A stretch of DNA of 15,195 nt from Bacillota bacterium. GTDB taxonomy: Bacteria > Bacillota > Clostridia > Saccharofermentanales > Fastidiosipilaceae. A model generated the notes under the pieces. That model was given only the letters and a program-made list of their open reading frames with translations. It was not told the DNA's origin and ran no database searches. The stretch spans positions 1-15,195 of the forward strand of contig JAEWGG010000032.1 in NCBI GenBank assembly GCA_023388435.1, read 5' to 3'. How positions within the stretch are numbered: position 1 is the first letter of the stretch; every line of letters begins with the position of its first letter. The position numbers and the translations under genes are program-made. This document shows, piece after piece, positions 1-6,597 of the stretch.

Positions 1-40
1 CGGCGTGCGTGTCGGTGTCGGTGTCGGCGTAGGCGTCGGA
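1..40 (-). repeat. Thr-Pro codon repeat (linker) at window edge
   Basis: On the minus strand the adhesin frame reads alternating Thr and Pro codons, mostly ACG/ACA-CCG, with one Arg, up to the window edge. It is probably the start of a stalk or wall-spanning linker before the anchoring signal. The near-identical 6-base units could change in number by slippage. Confidence 0.7.
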
Positions 41-3000
41 CTTTCTACCACAAGCGTCTGGGCCTTATCCTCAGGGTCGGCATGCTCCACCACATGTTCT
101 TTGGCCACCGTCTTTTCGTCCTCACTGACGCGCACCAATTTCTCATGCGATGTGGCTTTTTCAAAGACAACATATTTGGTATTGGGCTCAAGCTGCAGCT
201 TACCGAAGGAAATGCTCAGGTCTCCGCTCTCCTGCTCAATCCGGACATCCTCCGTCTGGTACGCAAGCTCGCTGACCCTGCTCCCCTCAACCTTCATCAG
301 ACGCGCTTCAAAGCGGTAGACATTTCCCGGGAAAAGGCCCTCGTAGTGAACGCTATCACGAACTTCGACAGGCTGGACGACCTGGGCACTGGACAAGCGC
401 AGTTCCGCAGCGGCTGCATGCTCACTGGCGGCCTGGGCGGACTGCTCCCCAACCTGAACCGTTGTAGCCAGCCGCGCCTGAGAACCATCGGGGTACTCCG
501 TCTCGCCCATGACCAGTGTCTGGGCCAGGTCATTCGGATCCTCGTGAACGACTTCATGCTTTTTGGCCTTAAAGTACTCCTGGATGGATTTCTCAACAAT
601 TTCTTCTTTTGAAATGGCCCGTTCATATACGACGTAGCGGTGCTTGGGCAAAAGTTTCTGCTCCTTGAAGTCCACCTTCGCCGTGCCGTCGCCGTAAGAC
701 ATGATTTCCGTCTGGGCCTTGGCAATTACCAGCGCTGCTGCAGGATCCGTCACATCCATCAGGGCTCCGCTGATCACGTACTCCTTCCAGGGGATAAGTC
801 CCTGGTACTTTACCGTATCCACCACGTGCACAGTGATGGTCCCATCTGCATTGAGACTTCCCTGTAGCTCAGCAGCTTTGGCCTCACTGGCCTCGGAGCG
901 CTGGCCCTCTGAATTGCTCACTGCGACCGTTGTCTTCAGGGCAGAATTCTTGGGCTCCGGCTCAATCGGCGGCGGATTCTTCGGTCTGGAAATAATGGTC
1001 TGCGCCAGATCGCGGGGGTTCTCGTGGCGGATGACTTCCCGGTCCGGATCGGGATCTGTGCCATTGTCTTTGAGCGGAGTTGCTGTCTCGAAGACAACAT
1101 ACTTCGCATTGGCCTCAAGCTCAACCATGCCAAAGGGAATTTGGACGCTCCCGGAACCAGGAGCCGCAACCTGCACAAGCTGCGCTTCAGCCTTCTTCAG
1201 CTCAGACACGGAACCGTCCTCATTGACCTTCATGAGGCGGCCCTCAAAGCGGTAGGGGCCTGGCTCAAAGTTGCTGTAGCTTACGGTGTCACGCACATCG
1301 CGCGCCCCGAACTCCGTAGAGGCCGCCAGTCGTGCGCTCGCCTTATTCTCCATGTTCTGCTCATCGACAACGGTCACCGTCGTCTGGAGGACGGGGACCT
1401 TCTCAAGACGGAGGCTCAGGGGGGCCACCGCCCGGGTCTGGCCCTTGGAAATCTGAATAATTGGCTGACCCCACTGCATGCCAGAAGGATAGCGGGCAGA
1501 GAGGCGAGGCGAAGAGACGAAGTCACCGGCCATCCAGCGCCCCGTCGCCTCATCCTGCTTGTAGAGATTGCGCTGCGTGGCGATCATTGCCGAGCGCGTC
1601 TGGTGCTGCTCTGCGTAGAACATCAGTTCCGTGGCGTCCAGATTGGGATTCGCCGCGGTCATCACCTTTAATTCTGCATTGTTGTCAAGCTTATAACGGC
1701 GGGGATGCCTGGGATCATTGACTGCGGTTCCACCGGAGACCATGCTCACGCCCTCAGGCAAGTCCACCTGCAAGTCAATCAGACCGTCTTGGGCATTGGG
1801 TACGATGGTATAGATCACGTTGGAGCCGTCGGCACTGATATCCTGGACACTGGGTCTGATCTTCGCCTCATGGTCTTCGGCAATGCGGTTCGTATCGAGG
1901 ACACCCTTGGCCCGCGCGGCCTCCGTCATGGCAATGAAATAGCGGATATAAGACTTGAAAATCAGGTTCTCGCTGTCCGGCTTGGGAGTGATCGCACCGT
2001 TAAATAGGGCCCCCGCCACGTTGCCCCCGTTGAGCGCCTGAAAGTACTGCAACATGGATGCGGGGATGCCCTGAGTGTAGTGCAGGGCCGCAATCTCCAA
2101 ACCATAGGCTATGGCATTGCTCCGCTGATCGCCAGAAAAGCCCATGCTGGCAATGTCCAGACTGCGTGGATCGCGGAGATACTTAGCCCGATCCCAGTCC
2201 GCAACCGTGATGTCCTCGTCCGGGACAATCTGCTCCGCAAAGGGACTGTTCTCCGCAAGCGTGTGCGTCTGTCCATCAAAGCCGATCAGCTTGTTCAGCT
2301 GCTCGTAAAGCTCAGAATAGCTAATATTCGGGTCGCCCTTGGTAGGCTGGGCGCTCTTCGTCCCGGCGACAGCAGTCGTATAGTCCTCCATCACATTATC
2401 GAAGGCGGTGACGAAGTCAGGGCGGCTTCCGTATTCCTGAACCAGGCCAAGATTCTCGCCCAGAAGACCAAAGAGATAGGAGAGCTCAGTCCCCGCCATA
2501 AAGCTCGTCTGAAAAGCATACTTGGGATTCTGGTAGATGTAGGCATTGGATACATCCGTGGCATTGATGCGGTCGGGGCGCATGGCATTGGGCCCAATAC
2601 ACCAGAAATAATCGTCCCCATCGGTTCCACCCAGATAAAAAGCCTGAATCTGACCGATGGCATAACCTGACCTCGTCAGGGGCAGATAAGCTGAATTGAG
2701 GTCCTCAAGCGGAGCCCCCGTGATGGTCCCGTTATCATCATTGCGCGCGGCGAAGCGGTAGGCAGCATTGGGCAGACCGTCGCCAAAGGTAGAGGTGGGT
2801 ATGCCGCGCAGGGGTGTAGCCGTATCCGGATTGATGAAATCCCCGTCATCGACGACATAGTACTTGGTTACGGACGGATTAACCTGCGGTTTTTGCCCCT
2901 TGGGAACAATCTCGACCCAGCGCTTGTACCACATCCCCATGCCGTCTTCTGTCCCCGGAGAAAATTTTTCCGCAGGGGCCTTATAGCCGTTGTCGACAGC

Positions 3001-3237
3001 CTCCCTGTCGGCCGCGGCCGTGTCCTTACTATGGGGGCGATAGGCATAGCCCTGGGCCATGGGTTTGCCGTTGACTGGCATCCGTACGCGCCCTTCCCCA
3101 TCGGTGGAATTGGATGTCGTAGGATTCGCCTGCCAGAAGGCCTGGGCGCTTATTGCGGATTGGAAAAAGTACGCTGCGGCCACAAAGCTCGATAGTATAG
3201 CCGTCATGCGTTTTTTGCTCGTCTTCTTAAGAGCCAT
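1..3237 (-). CDS. VaFE-repeat (Thr-Gln ester) surface adhesin, C-terminus beyond window
   Basis: An open frame of 1079 codons runs from ATG at 3237 to the left edge without a stop. Residues 1-33 form a Sec signal peptide: a Lys/Arg-rich start, a hydrophobic core and a likely cut after SAQA. Residues about 34-600 form a large head that I cannot assign to a family with certainty. It holds the only cysteine I found, Cys213 (context YFWCIGP), and a TQ pair at 388-389, which would suit a thioester (TQXA-type) adhesin domain; that is inference. Residues about 615-1065 hold three VaFE repeats, and after them a Thr-Pro linker begins. In this family an LPxTG sortase signal follows, here out of view. 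The protein would stand on the cell wall as an elongated adhesin stiffened by internal ester bonds. The start is supported by a GAGAGG ribosome binding site about eight bases upstream and by the signal peptide. Confidence 0.88.
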   Translation of the reverse strand, partial: MALKKTSKKRMTAILSSFVAAAYFFQSAISAQAFWQANPTTSNSTDGEGRVRMPVNGKPMAQGYAYRPHSKDTAAADREAVDNGYKAPAEKFSPGTEDGMGMWYKRWVEIVPKGQKPQVNPSVTKYYVVDDGDFINPDTATPLRGIPTSTFGDGLPNAAYRFAARNDDNGTITGAPLEDLNSAYLPLTRSGYAIGQIQAFYLGGTDGDDYFWCIGPNAMRPDRINATDVSNAYIYQNPKYAFQTSFMAGTELSYLFGLLGENLGLVQEYGSRPDFVTAFDNVMEDYTTAVAGTKSAQPTKGDPNISYSELYEQLNKLIGFDGQTHTLAENSPFAEQIVPDEDITVADWDRAKYLRDPRSLDIASMGFSGDQRSNAIAYGLEIAALHYTQGIPASMLQYFQALNGGNVAGALFNGAITPKPDSENLIFKSYIRYFIAMTEAARAKGVLDTNRIAEDHEAKIRPSVQDISADGSNVIYTIVPNAQDGLIDLQVDLPEGVSMVSGGTAVNDPRHPRRYKLDNNAELKVMTAANPNLDATELMFYAEQHQTRSAMIATQRNLYKQDEATGRWMAGDFVSSPRLSARYPSGMQWGQPIIQISKGQTRAVAPLSLRLEKVPVLQTTVTVVDEQNMENKASARLAASTEFGARDVRDTVSYSNFEPGPYRFEGRLMKVNEDGSVSELKKAEAQLVQVAAPGSGSVQIPFGMVELEANAKYVVFETATPLKDNGTDPDPDREVIRHENPRDLAQTIISRPKNPPPIEPEPKNSALKTTVAVSNSEGQRSEASEAKAAELQGSLNADGTITVHVVDTVKYQGLIPWKEYVISGALMDVTDPAAALVIAKAQTEIMSYGDGTAKVDFKEQKLLPKHRYVVYERAISKEEIVEKSIQEYFKAKKHEVVHEDPNDLAQTLVMGETEYPDGSQARLATTVQVGEQSAQAASEHAAAAELRLSSAQVVQPVEVRDSVHYEGLFPGNVYRFEARLMKVEGSRVSELAYQTEDVRIEQESGDLSISFGKLQLEPNTKYVVFEKATSHEKLVRVSEDEKTVAKEHVVEHADPEDKAQTLVVESPTPTPTPTPTRTP
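45..1395 (-). repeat. Three tandem VaFE (T-Q ester) domain repeats in the adhesin
   Basis: The adhesin frame contains three related domains of about 130-160 residues. Each starts with a TTV strand (Thr619-620, Thr769-770, Thr925-926) and ends in AQT followed by I or L (Gln746, Gln906, Gln1060). Shared inner motifs are VRDTVSY / VVDTVKY / VRDSVHY, RLMKV / ALMDV / RLMKV and KYVVFE / RYVVYE / KYVVFE. In this family a Thr of the first strand and the Gln of the last strand form an intramolecular ester bond. Approximate DNA extents are 1395-990, 940-511 and 470-45. Repeat 2 is the most divergent: it has PWKEY where the others have PG.YRFE. Confidence 0.85.
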
Positions 3238-3304
3238 AAGAATCGCCCTCTCTTTAATCTCTTATTACCGTTATTACTATATCCACGTAAAAATTGCGCC
3301 AGTC

Positions 3305-3313
3305 ATTATAGCA
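3305..3313 (-). promoter_or_regulatory. Extended -10 promoter for the adhesin gene
   Basis: On the minus strand the sequence reads TGCTATAAT, a perfect -10 with a TGn extension. I see no good -35 at 17 bases (AAGCTT). Transcription would start near 3298, leaving a leader of about 60 bases before the ATG at 3237. This placement is the best I can find between the small upstream ORF and the adhesin. Confidence 0.55.
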
Positions 3314-3331
3314 AAATTTCCCTGGCAAAGC

Positions 3332-3481
3332 TTAGTCCATGCCCCTCTCCTGAAAAATTTTCTCATGCATTCGGGCTATCCCCAGATGGAATCCGACTTG
3401 CTGCATGGCATCTGCGAGGAGGCCGCGGGTGAGGGCTGGGATGTCATCTGCAGAGAGCGTGCCGTCGCGGCAGCTGCACAC
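3332..3481 (-). CDS. Possible small ORF or C-terminal gene remnant, unrecognised
   Basis: A minus-strand frame reads 49 residues from GTG at 3481 to TAA at 3332, ending in HEKIFQERGMD. Its third codon positions are GC-rich (GCC, CTC, GGC, CTG) like the true genes nearby, and the predicted peptide is helix-friendly, so it looks coded rather than random. GGGAG lies eight bases before the GTG but is part of the tRNA terminator hairpin, which would hinder initiation. The frame is also open through the terminator for several codons, so this could be the tail of a truncated gene or an old remnant. I do not recognise the family. An internal ATG (residue 26) could be an alternative start. Confidence 0.25.
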   Translation of the reverse strand: MCSCRDGTLSADDIPALTRGLLADAMQQVGFHLGIARMHEKIFQERGMD

Positions 3482-3482
3482 G

Positions 3483-3508
3483 AAAAAAGCTCCCACTAAG
3501 GGGAGCTT
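3483..3508 (-). terminator. Rho-independent terminator after tRNA-Thr
   Basis: An 8-bp perfect stem AAGCTCCC/GGGAGCTT with a 6-base loop is followed on the minus strand by a run of six T. It lies seven bases beyond the CCA end of tRNA-Thr and closes the tRNA unit. Confidence 0.85.
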
Positions 3509-3514
3509 CTTCTG

Positions 3515-3590
3515 TGGAGCCTGTGGACGGACTTGAACCCCCGACCTGCCGCTTACAAGGCGGCTGCTCTACCAACTGAGCTACACAGGC
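3515..3590 (-). tRNA. tRNA-Thr (anticodon TGT)
   Basis: The minus strand folds into a cloverleaf. The acceptor stem GCCTGTG/CACAGGC is perfect, the D stem is GCTC/GAGC, and the anticodon stem GCCGC/GCGGC closes a CTTGTAA loop, giving anticodon TGT, which reads ACA. The discriminator base is T, and CCA is encoded at 3517-3515. The T arm reads GGGGG-TTCAAGT-CCGTC: it has one G-G mismatch and one G-T wobble, which is weaker than usual. It is 49 bases downstream of tRNA-Ser, with a hairpin between them. Confidence 0.93.
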
Positions 3591-3591
3591 A

Positions 3592-3638
3592 AAATAAAAA
3601 TAGAAGCGATTAGGTCACATGGCCGTAGTCGCTTCTAT
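3592..3638 (-). terminator. Hairpin terminator or processing site between the two tRNAs
   Basis: A perfect 10-bp stem pairs 3600-3609 (ATAGAAGCGA) with 3629-3638 around a 19-base loop. On the minus strand it follows tRNA-Ser directly and is followed by TTTTTATTTT, so it has the form of an intrinsic terminator. No separate promoter for tRNA-Thr fits in this gap, so it is probably leaky or acts as a processing signal. Confidence 0.65.
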
Positions 3639-3639
3639 A

Positions 3640-3731
3640 TGGCGGAGGGCAAGGGATTCGAACCCTCGATACCCTTTAGGGGTATACATGATTTCCAATC
3701 ATGCTCCTTCGGCCAGCTCGGACAACCCTCC
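3640..3731 (-). tRNA. tRNA-Ser (anticodon GGA)
   Basis: The minus strand reads a class II tRNA. The acceptor is GGAGGGT/GCCCTCC with a terminal T-G pair, and the discriminator is G followed by an encoded CCA (3642-3640). The anticodon stem CATGA/TCATG closes the loop TTGGAAA, giving anticodon GGA for UCC/UCU codons. A long variable arm ATACCC/GGGTAT is typical of serine tRNAs. The T arm is GAGGG-TTCGAAT-CCCTT. Confidence 0.95.
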
Positions 3732-3750
3732 ATCTCAACTGACTTTCGCT

Positions 3751-3779
3751 ATTCTAAAGGCCGCTCTCCTATTTGTCAA
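3751..3779 (-). promoter_or_regulatory. Strong sigma-A type promoter for tRNA-Ser
   Basis: On the minus strand TTGACA (3779-3774) and TAGAAT (3756-3751) are separated by 17 bases. The start point would fall about a dozen bases before the mature 5' end of tRNA-Ser at 3731. This near-consensus form suits a stable RNA gene and probably serves both tRNAs. Confidence 0.85.
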
Positions 3780-3822
3780 GCCTTCTATGCTACACTCTGC
3801 TTAGGGTAAGAAAACATAAGCT

Positions 3823-3864
3823 GAGACGCTGTCCGTCTCGGGGGGAGCCATTAGGTGCAGCGTC
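3823..3864 (+). promoter_or_regulatory. Leader with two mutually exclusive hairpins before the disulfide reductase
   Basis: In the leader of the gene at 3889, GAGACG (3823-3828) can pair with CGTCTC (3834-3839). Alternatively GACGCTG (3825-3831) can pair with CAGCGTC (3858-3864). The two stems share 3825-3828 and so compete. There is no T-run after the second stem, so if it acts it would more likely affect translation or mRNA stability; the AGGAG site lies about 15 bases downstream. I could not find a convincing plus-strand promoter between 3732 and 3822. Confidence 0.35.
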
Positions 3865-3888
3865 GCAAAATTCAGATAGGAGTCTTTT

Positions 3889-5415
3889 ATGAAGCATTAT
3901 GATCTCATTGTCGTCGGCAGTGGGGCTGGCAATATCGTCCTCGATGCCGCCCTGGAGCAGAAGCAGCGCTGTGCCCTGGTGGAACGGGACCACTTCGGGG
4001 GTACCTGCCTGAACCGCGGCTGCATCCCCACCAAGGTGCTCGTCACAGCGGCCTCAGTCCTCAGCAGCAGCGAGCACTGGGACTTGATAGGCGTCCAGCA
4101 CGAGGGCCTTGTGGCAAACTGGAGCCGCATCCGTGAGCGCGTCCTCGCTAAGCTCCAAGAGCGACATGAGCTGCGCAGCTATTATGAATCGCGCGGCGTT
4201 GACTGCTACCAGGCCACCGCGCGCTTCTCTGGGCCTAAGGAGCTGGACCTGGTCAATGCGGAGGGGCAGGTCTGTGGGCGCATCTCCGCCGAGCGCATCG
4301 TCCTCGCCACGGGAGCCCACACACGCATTCCGCAAATTGAGGGCCTGGACCAGGTCCCCTACTGGACCTCAGAGCGCTTTTTCGAAGAAGTCCCCGAAAC
4401 TCTGCCTCGGGACGTCATCCTCATCGGCGGCGGTGTAATCAGCTGTGAGTTCGCACACTTCCTGTCCGCCTTCGGCTGCCAGGTACACATTGTCCAACGC
4501 AATCTGCGTCTCTTACCTAAGGCCGAGGCACAGCTGGCGGAGCAGCTGGCAGAGATACTCCAGGCAAGGGGTGTCCAAATCCACTTTCAGCAAAATTCCA
4601 AAGCTGTGTGGGAGCGTGAGGGGCGCATTCACCTCCTCCTGGAGCATCGCGAGAGCAAAGAGCAGCAGGAACTGGAAGCCGATATGCTCTTCCTGGCGCC
4701 TGGGGTTATCCCCAATTCGGACAATCTCAACTTGCAAGCCGCAGGTCTGAAAGCTGCTGAGGACGCATCTTTGCCCGTCAACGAATGCCTGGAAACGGGT
4801 CAGCCGGGCATCTACGCCTTAGGCGACCTCATCGGCGGGGCCAAACTGCGCCACAAGGCCAATAATGAGGCTGAGCTCCTGGCCCACAATCTCTACGGGG
4901 AGGGCGCCGCCCCCAACGGAGTCTGGAGACGCCAAGCGTATCTCCACATCCCTCAGGTAGTCTTTTCAGAGCCAGAGCTGGCCTGGGTGGGGCTGACTGA
5001 AGCGGAGGCCCGCAAGCGCTACCCCCGCCTCTCGCTGGCTGAGCGCCGCTACTCCGAAAACGCCAAGGGCTATGCCCTGGGCTATGAGGCCGGTCAGGTG
5101 GACGACGGCAGAGTTAAATTTCTCATCGATGATGAGACGGGGCGCATTGTAGGCCTGCATATTCTAGGCCCCGAGGCCTCCTTACTCCTCCAGGCCTACG
5201 TCTATCTCCTCCACGCCGCCCCCCACGAGATACCGGTCTTGCATCCCGAAATTCAGGCCAGTCCTGACTGCCTGCGGGCCCGCAGCCTGGCCGAGCAGCA
5301 GCTGCGCCCCCTGCCCGACAGCGTCGCCAATATCCAGCAGAGCATGACGGCTCACCCCTCTCTGGCAGAAGTCAGCGCCTGGGCCTTTGAACATCGCCGT
5401 AGAATCCAGGACTAG
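3889..5415 (+). CDS. Pyridine nucleotide-disulfide oxidoreductase, mycothione reductase-like
   Basis: This 508-residue flavoprotein belongs to the dihydrolipoamide dehydrogenase / glutathione reductase family, which moves electrons from NAD(P)H through FAD to a redox disulfide and then to a thiol substrate. The N-terminal FAD fold is GSGAGN (10-15). The redox pair is Cys40 and Cys45 in GTCLNRGCIPTK. The nucleotide site is LIGGGVISCEFA (178-189). The second FAD motif is GIYALGD (307-313). The C-terminal His489/Glu494 dyad sits in AHPSLAE. The GSGxGN start and the QRNLRLL strand end, with Arg where NADH enzymes usually carry Glu, resemble mycothione reductase and suggest NADPH. It is about 40 residues longer than usual, with an extra segment (about 455-480) before the dyad. 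AGGAG precedes the ATG. The true substrate thiol is unknown. Confidence 0.85.
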   Translation: MKHYDLIVVGSGAGNIVLDAALEQKQRCALVERDHFGGTCLNRGCIPTKVLVTAASVLSSSEHWDLIGVQHEGLVANWSRIRERVLAKLQERHELRSYYESRGVDCYQATARFSGPKELDLVNAEGQVCGRISAERIVLATGAHTRIPQIEGLDQVPYWTSERFFEEVPETLPRDVILIGGGVISCEFAHFLSAFGCQVHIVQRNLRLLPKAEAQLAEQLAEILQARGVQIHFQQNSKAVWEREGRIHLLLEHRESKEQQELEADMLFLAPGVIPNSDNLNLQAAGLKAAEDASLPVNECLETGQPGIYALGDLIGGAKLRHKANNEAELLAHNLYGEGAAPNGVWRRQAYLHIPQVVFSEPELAWVGLTEAEARKRYPRLSLAERRYSENAKGYALGYEAGQVDDGRVKFLIDDETGRIVGLHILGPEASLLLQAYVYLLHAAPHEIPVLHPEIQASPDCLRARSLAEQQLRPLPDSVANIQQSMTAHPSLAEVSAWAFEHRRRIQD

Positions 5416-5427
5416 AGGACTCCCCGC

Positions 5428-6471
5428 ATGCCTGAGCTACCTGAGGTGGAGAGCATCCGCCGCTCCCTCTGCCCCCTCCTGGAGGGGCGTAAGATCCTGC
5501 GCATCCTGCACTTTACAGCCCATTGCTGGTCGGAGGATGAGGGCCTGGCCCTGCAGCTCCCCCTCGCCCTGGGCAGGCTGGAACGCTGGGGCAAGTACCT
5601 GCTTTTAGAGCTGAAGGCTGGGTCGCAAGCCGAGTCTATGCTTTCCCCTGTCCAGAAGAAGGGGCCAGGTACTGCTCCAAGCTCAGGGACTACGGTCAAA
5701 ACAGGCTTGGCTCAGCTGGCCCCTCCCCTCTGCCTCATCCACCTCCGCATGACAGGCAAGGTCCTGCACTATAAAGCGGAAGACGCAAACTTCCCTCTCG
5801 CCCCCTACCTTCCTCTGCCAGTCACGCACGGAGGCGGACAGACAGATATGGATCCAGAACTCCTCCAGCACTGCACGTCCGCCCATATTCACTGGGCCTG
5901 GGAATTGGATGACAAGTCCTGGCTCATCTACCAAGACAGCCGGCGCTTCGGCGGTCTGCGCCTCTGCGCCCGGTTTCCAGAGCTCAAACTGGGCCCCGAC
6001 GCCCTCAATCAACTTCCAAGACCTGCGGCCTGGAAGGAACTTTGTCAGCGCCACCCACGGCTTCAGGCCAAGGCATTTTTACTGCGCCAGGACCTGCTTG
6101 CCGGCCTGGGGAACATCTACAGTGACGAACTGCTCTTTCGTGCGGGCATCCATCCAGAACAGGCCCTGGCCGAGCTCAGTTCACGCCGTTTAGAGATGCT
6201 GCGCCAACACATTCCCGGGCTGCTGGAGGAGGCCATCGGACTGGGGGGAAGCTCCTTCTCAGACTATGTAAACGGCCTTGGAAAAAAGGGGCAATTCCAG
6301 CTCAGCCTCCAGGTCTATGGACGGCGCGGGCAGGTCTGCCAGCGCTGCGGCAGGCGGCTTAAATCCTTGCAGGTCGCCGGACGCAGCACGGTCTTTTGCC
6401 CCCACTGCCAGCCGCGGCGGTACAGGAAACGAAGAAGCTGCAGTGCAGAATCCGCTGCCCTCCCTAAATAG
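5428..6471 (+). CDS. mutM: Formamidopyrimidine-DNA glycosylase (Fpg/MutM)
   Basis: This enzyme excises 8-oxoguanine and formamidopyrimidines from DNA and nicks the abasic site by beta,delta-elimination. The start MPELPEVE supplies the catalytic Pro2 and Glu3. Lys56 in GKYLLLE, the HLRMTGK strand, YQDSRRFGG and LAGLGNIYSDELLFRAGIHP follow the family order. A C-terminal zinc finger uses Cys304, Cys307, Cys324 and Cys327. At 347 residues it is about 70 longer than most Fpg proteins. The extra length lies in a loop after Lys56 (about 64-95), in a second loop (about 113-142) and in a basic tail after the zinc finger. It begins 12 bases after the reductase stop, so the two are probably one operon with a shared role in oxidative damage. 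Confidence 0.95.
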   Translation: MPELPEVESIRRSLCPLLEGRKILRILHFTAHCWSEDEGLALQLPLALGRLERWGKYLLLELKAGSQAESMLSPVQKKGPGTAPSSGTTVKTGLAQLAPPLCLIHLRMTGKVLHYKAEDANFPLAPYLPLPVTHGGGQTDMDPELLQHCTSAHIHWAWELDDKSWLIYQDSRRFGGLRLCARFPELKLGPDALNQLPRPAAWKELCQRHPRLQAKAFLLRQDLLAGLGNIYSDELLFRAGIHPEQALAELSSRRLEMLRQHIPGLLEEAIGLGGSSFSDYVNGLGKKGQFQLSLQVYGRRGQVCQRCGRRLKSLQVAGRSTVFCPHCQPRRYRKRRSCSAESAALPK

Positions 6472-6500
6472 AAATTAGAAGCCCCTTCCTCCTAAAATCG

Positions 6501-6529
6501 TTGACGTTTTTAACAAGCAGACTTAGAAT
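6501..6529 (+). promoter_or_regulatory. Promoter of the ABC importer operon
   Basis: TTGACG (6501-6506) and TAGAAT (6524-6529) are spaced by exactly 17 bases. The start point would be near 6536. The leader then carries the palindrome at 6549-6579 and an AGGAGG ribosome binding site (6585-6590), 7 bases before the ATG. I see no clear terminator between fpg and this promoter, so some read-through from upstream is likely. Confidence 0.8.
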
Positions 6530-6548
6530 ATGGGTGCATATATTTTGC

Positions 6549-6579
6549 AACTTGTATAGGTTTCCAAATCCTACAAGTT
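6549..6579. promoter_or_regulatory. DtxR/IdeR-like palindromic operator in the importer leader
   Basis: The core TAGGTTTCCAAATCCTA (6557-6573) is a near-perfect palindrome. The 19 bases 6556-6574 match the DtxR/IdeR consensus TTAGGTTAGSCTAACCTAA at 12 positions by my count. It is flanked by outer arms AACTTGTA (6549-6556) and TACAAGTT (6572-6579), whose symmetry centre is offset by one base. It lies roughly 13-43 bases after the predicted start point, where a bound metal-dependent repressor would block transcription. The same arms could form an RNA hairpin in the leader. Iron control is inferred from the motif and from the type of importer. Confidence 0.5.
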
Positions 6580-6597
6580 CTATTAGGAGGTAATTCC

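Noticed and set aside
82..2670. Several plus-strand open frames of 100-215 codons across the left part
   Set aside because: They lie opposite one continuous minus-strand frame with a signal peptide and three VaFE repeats.
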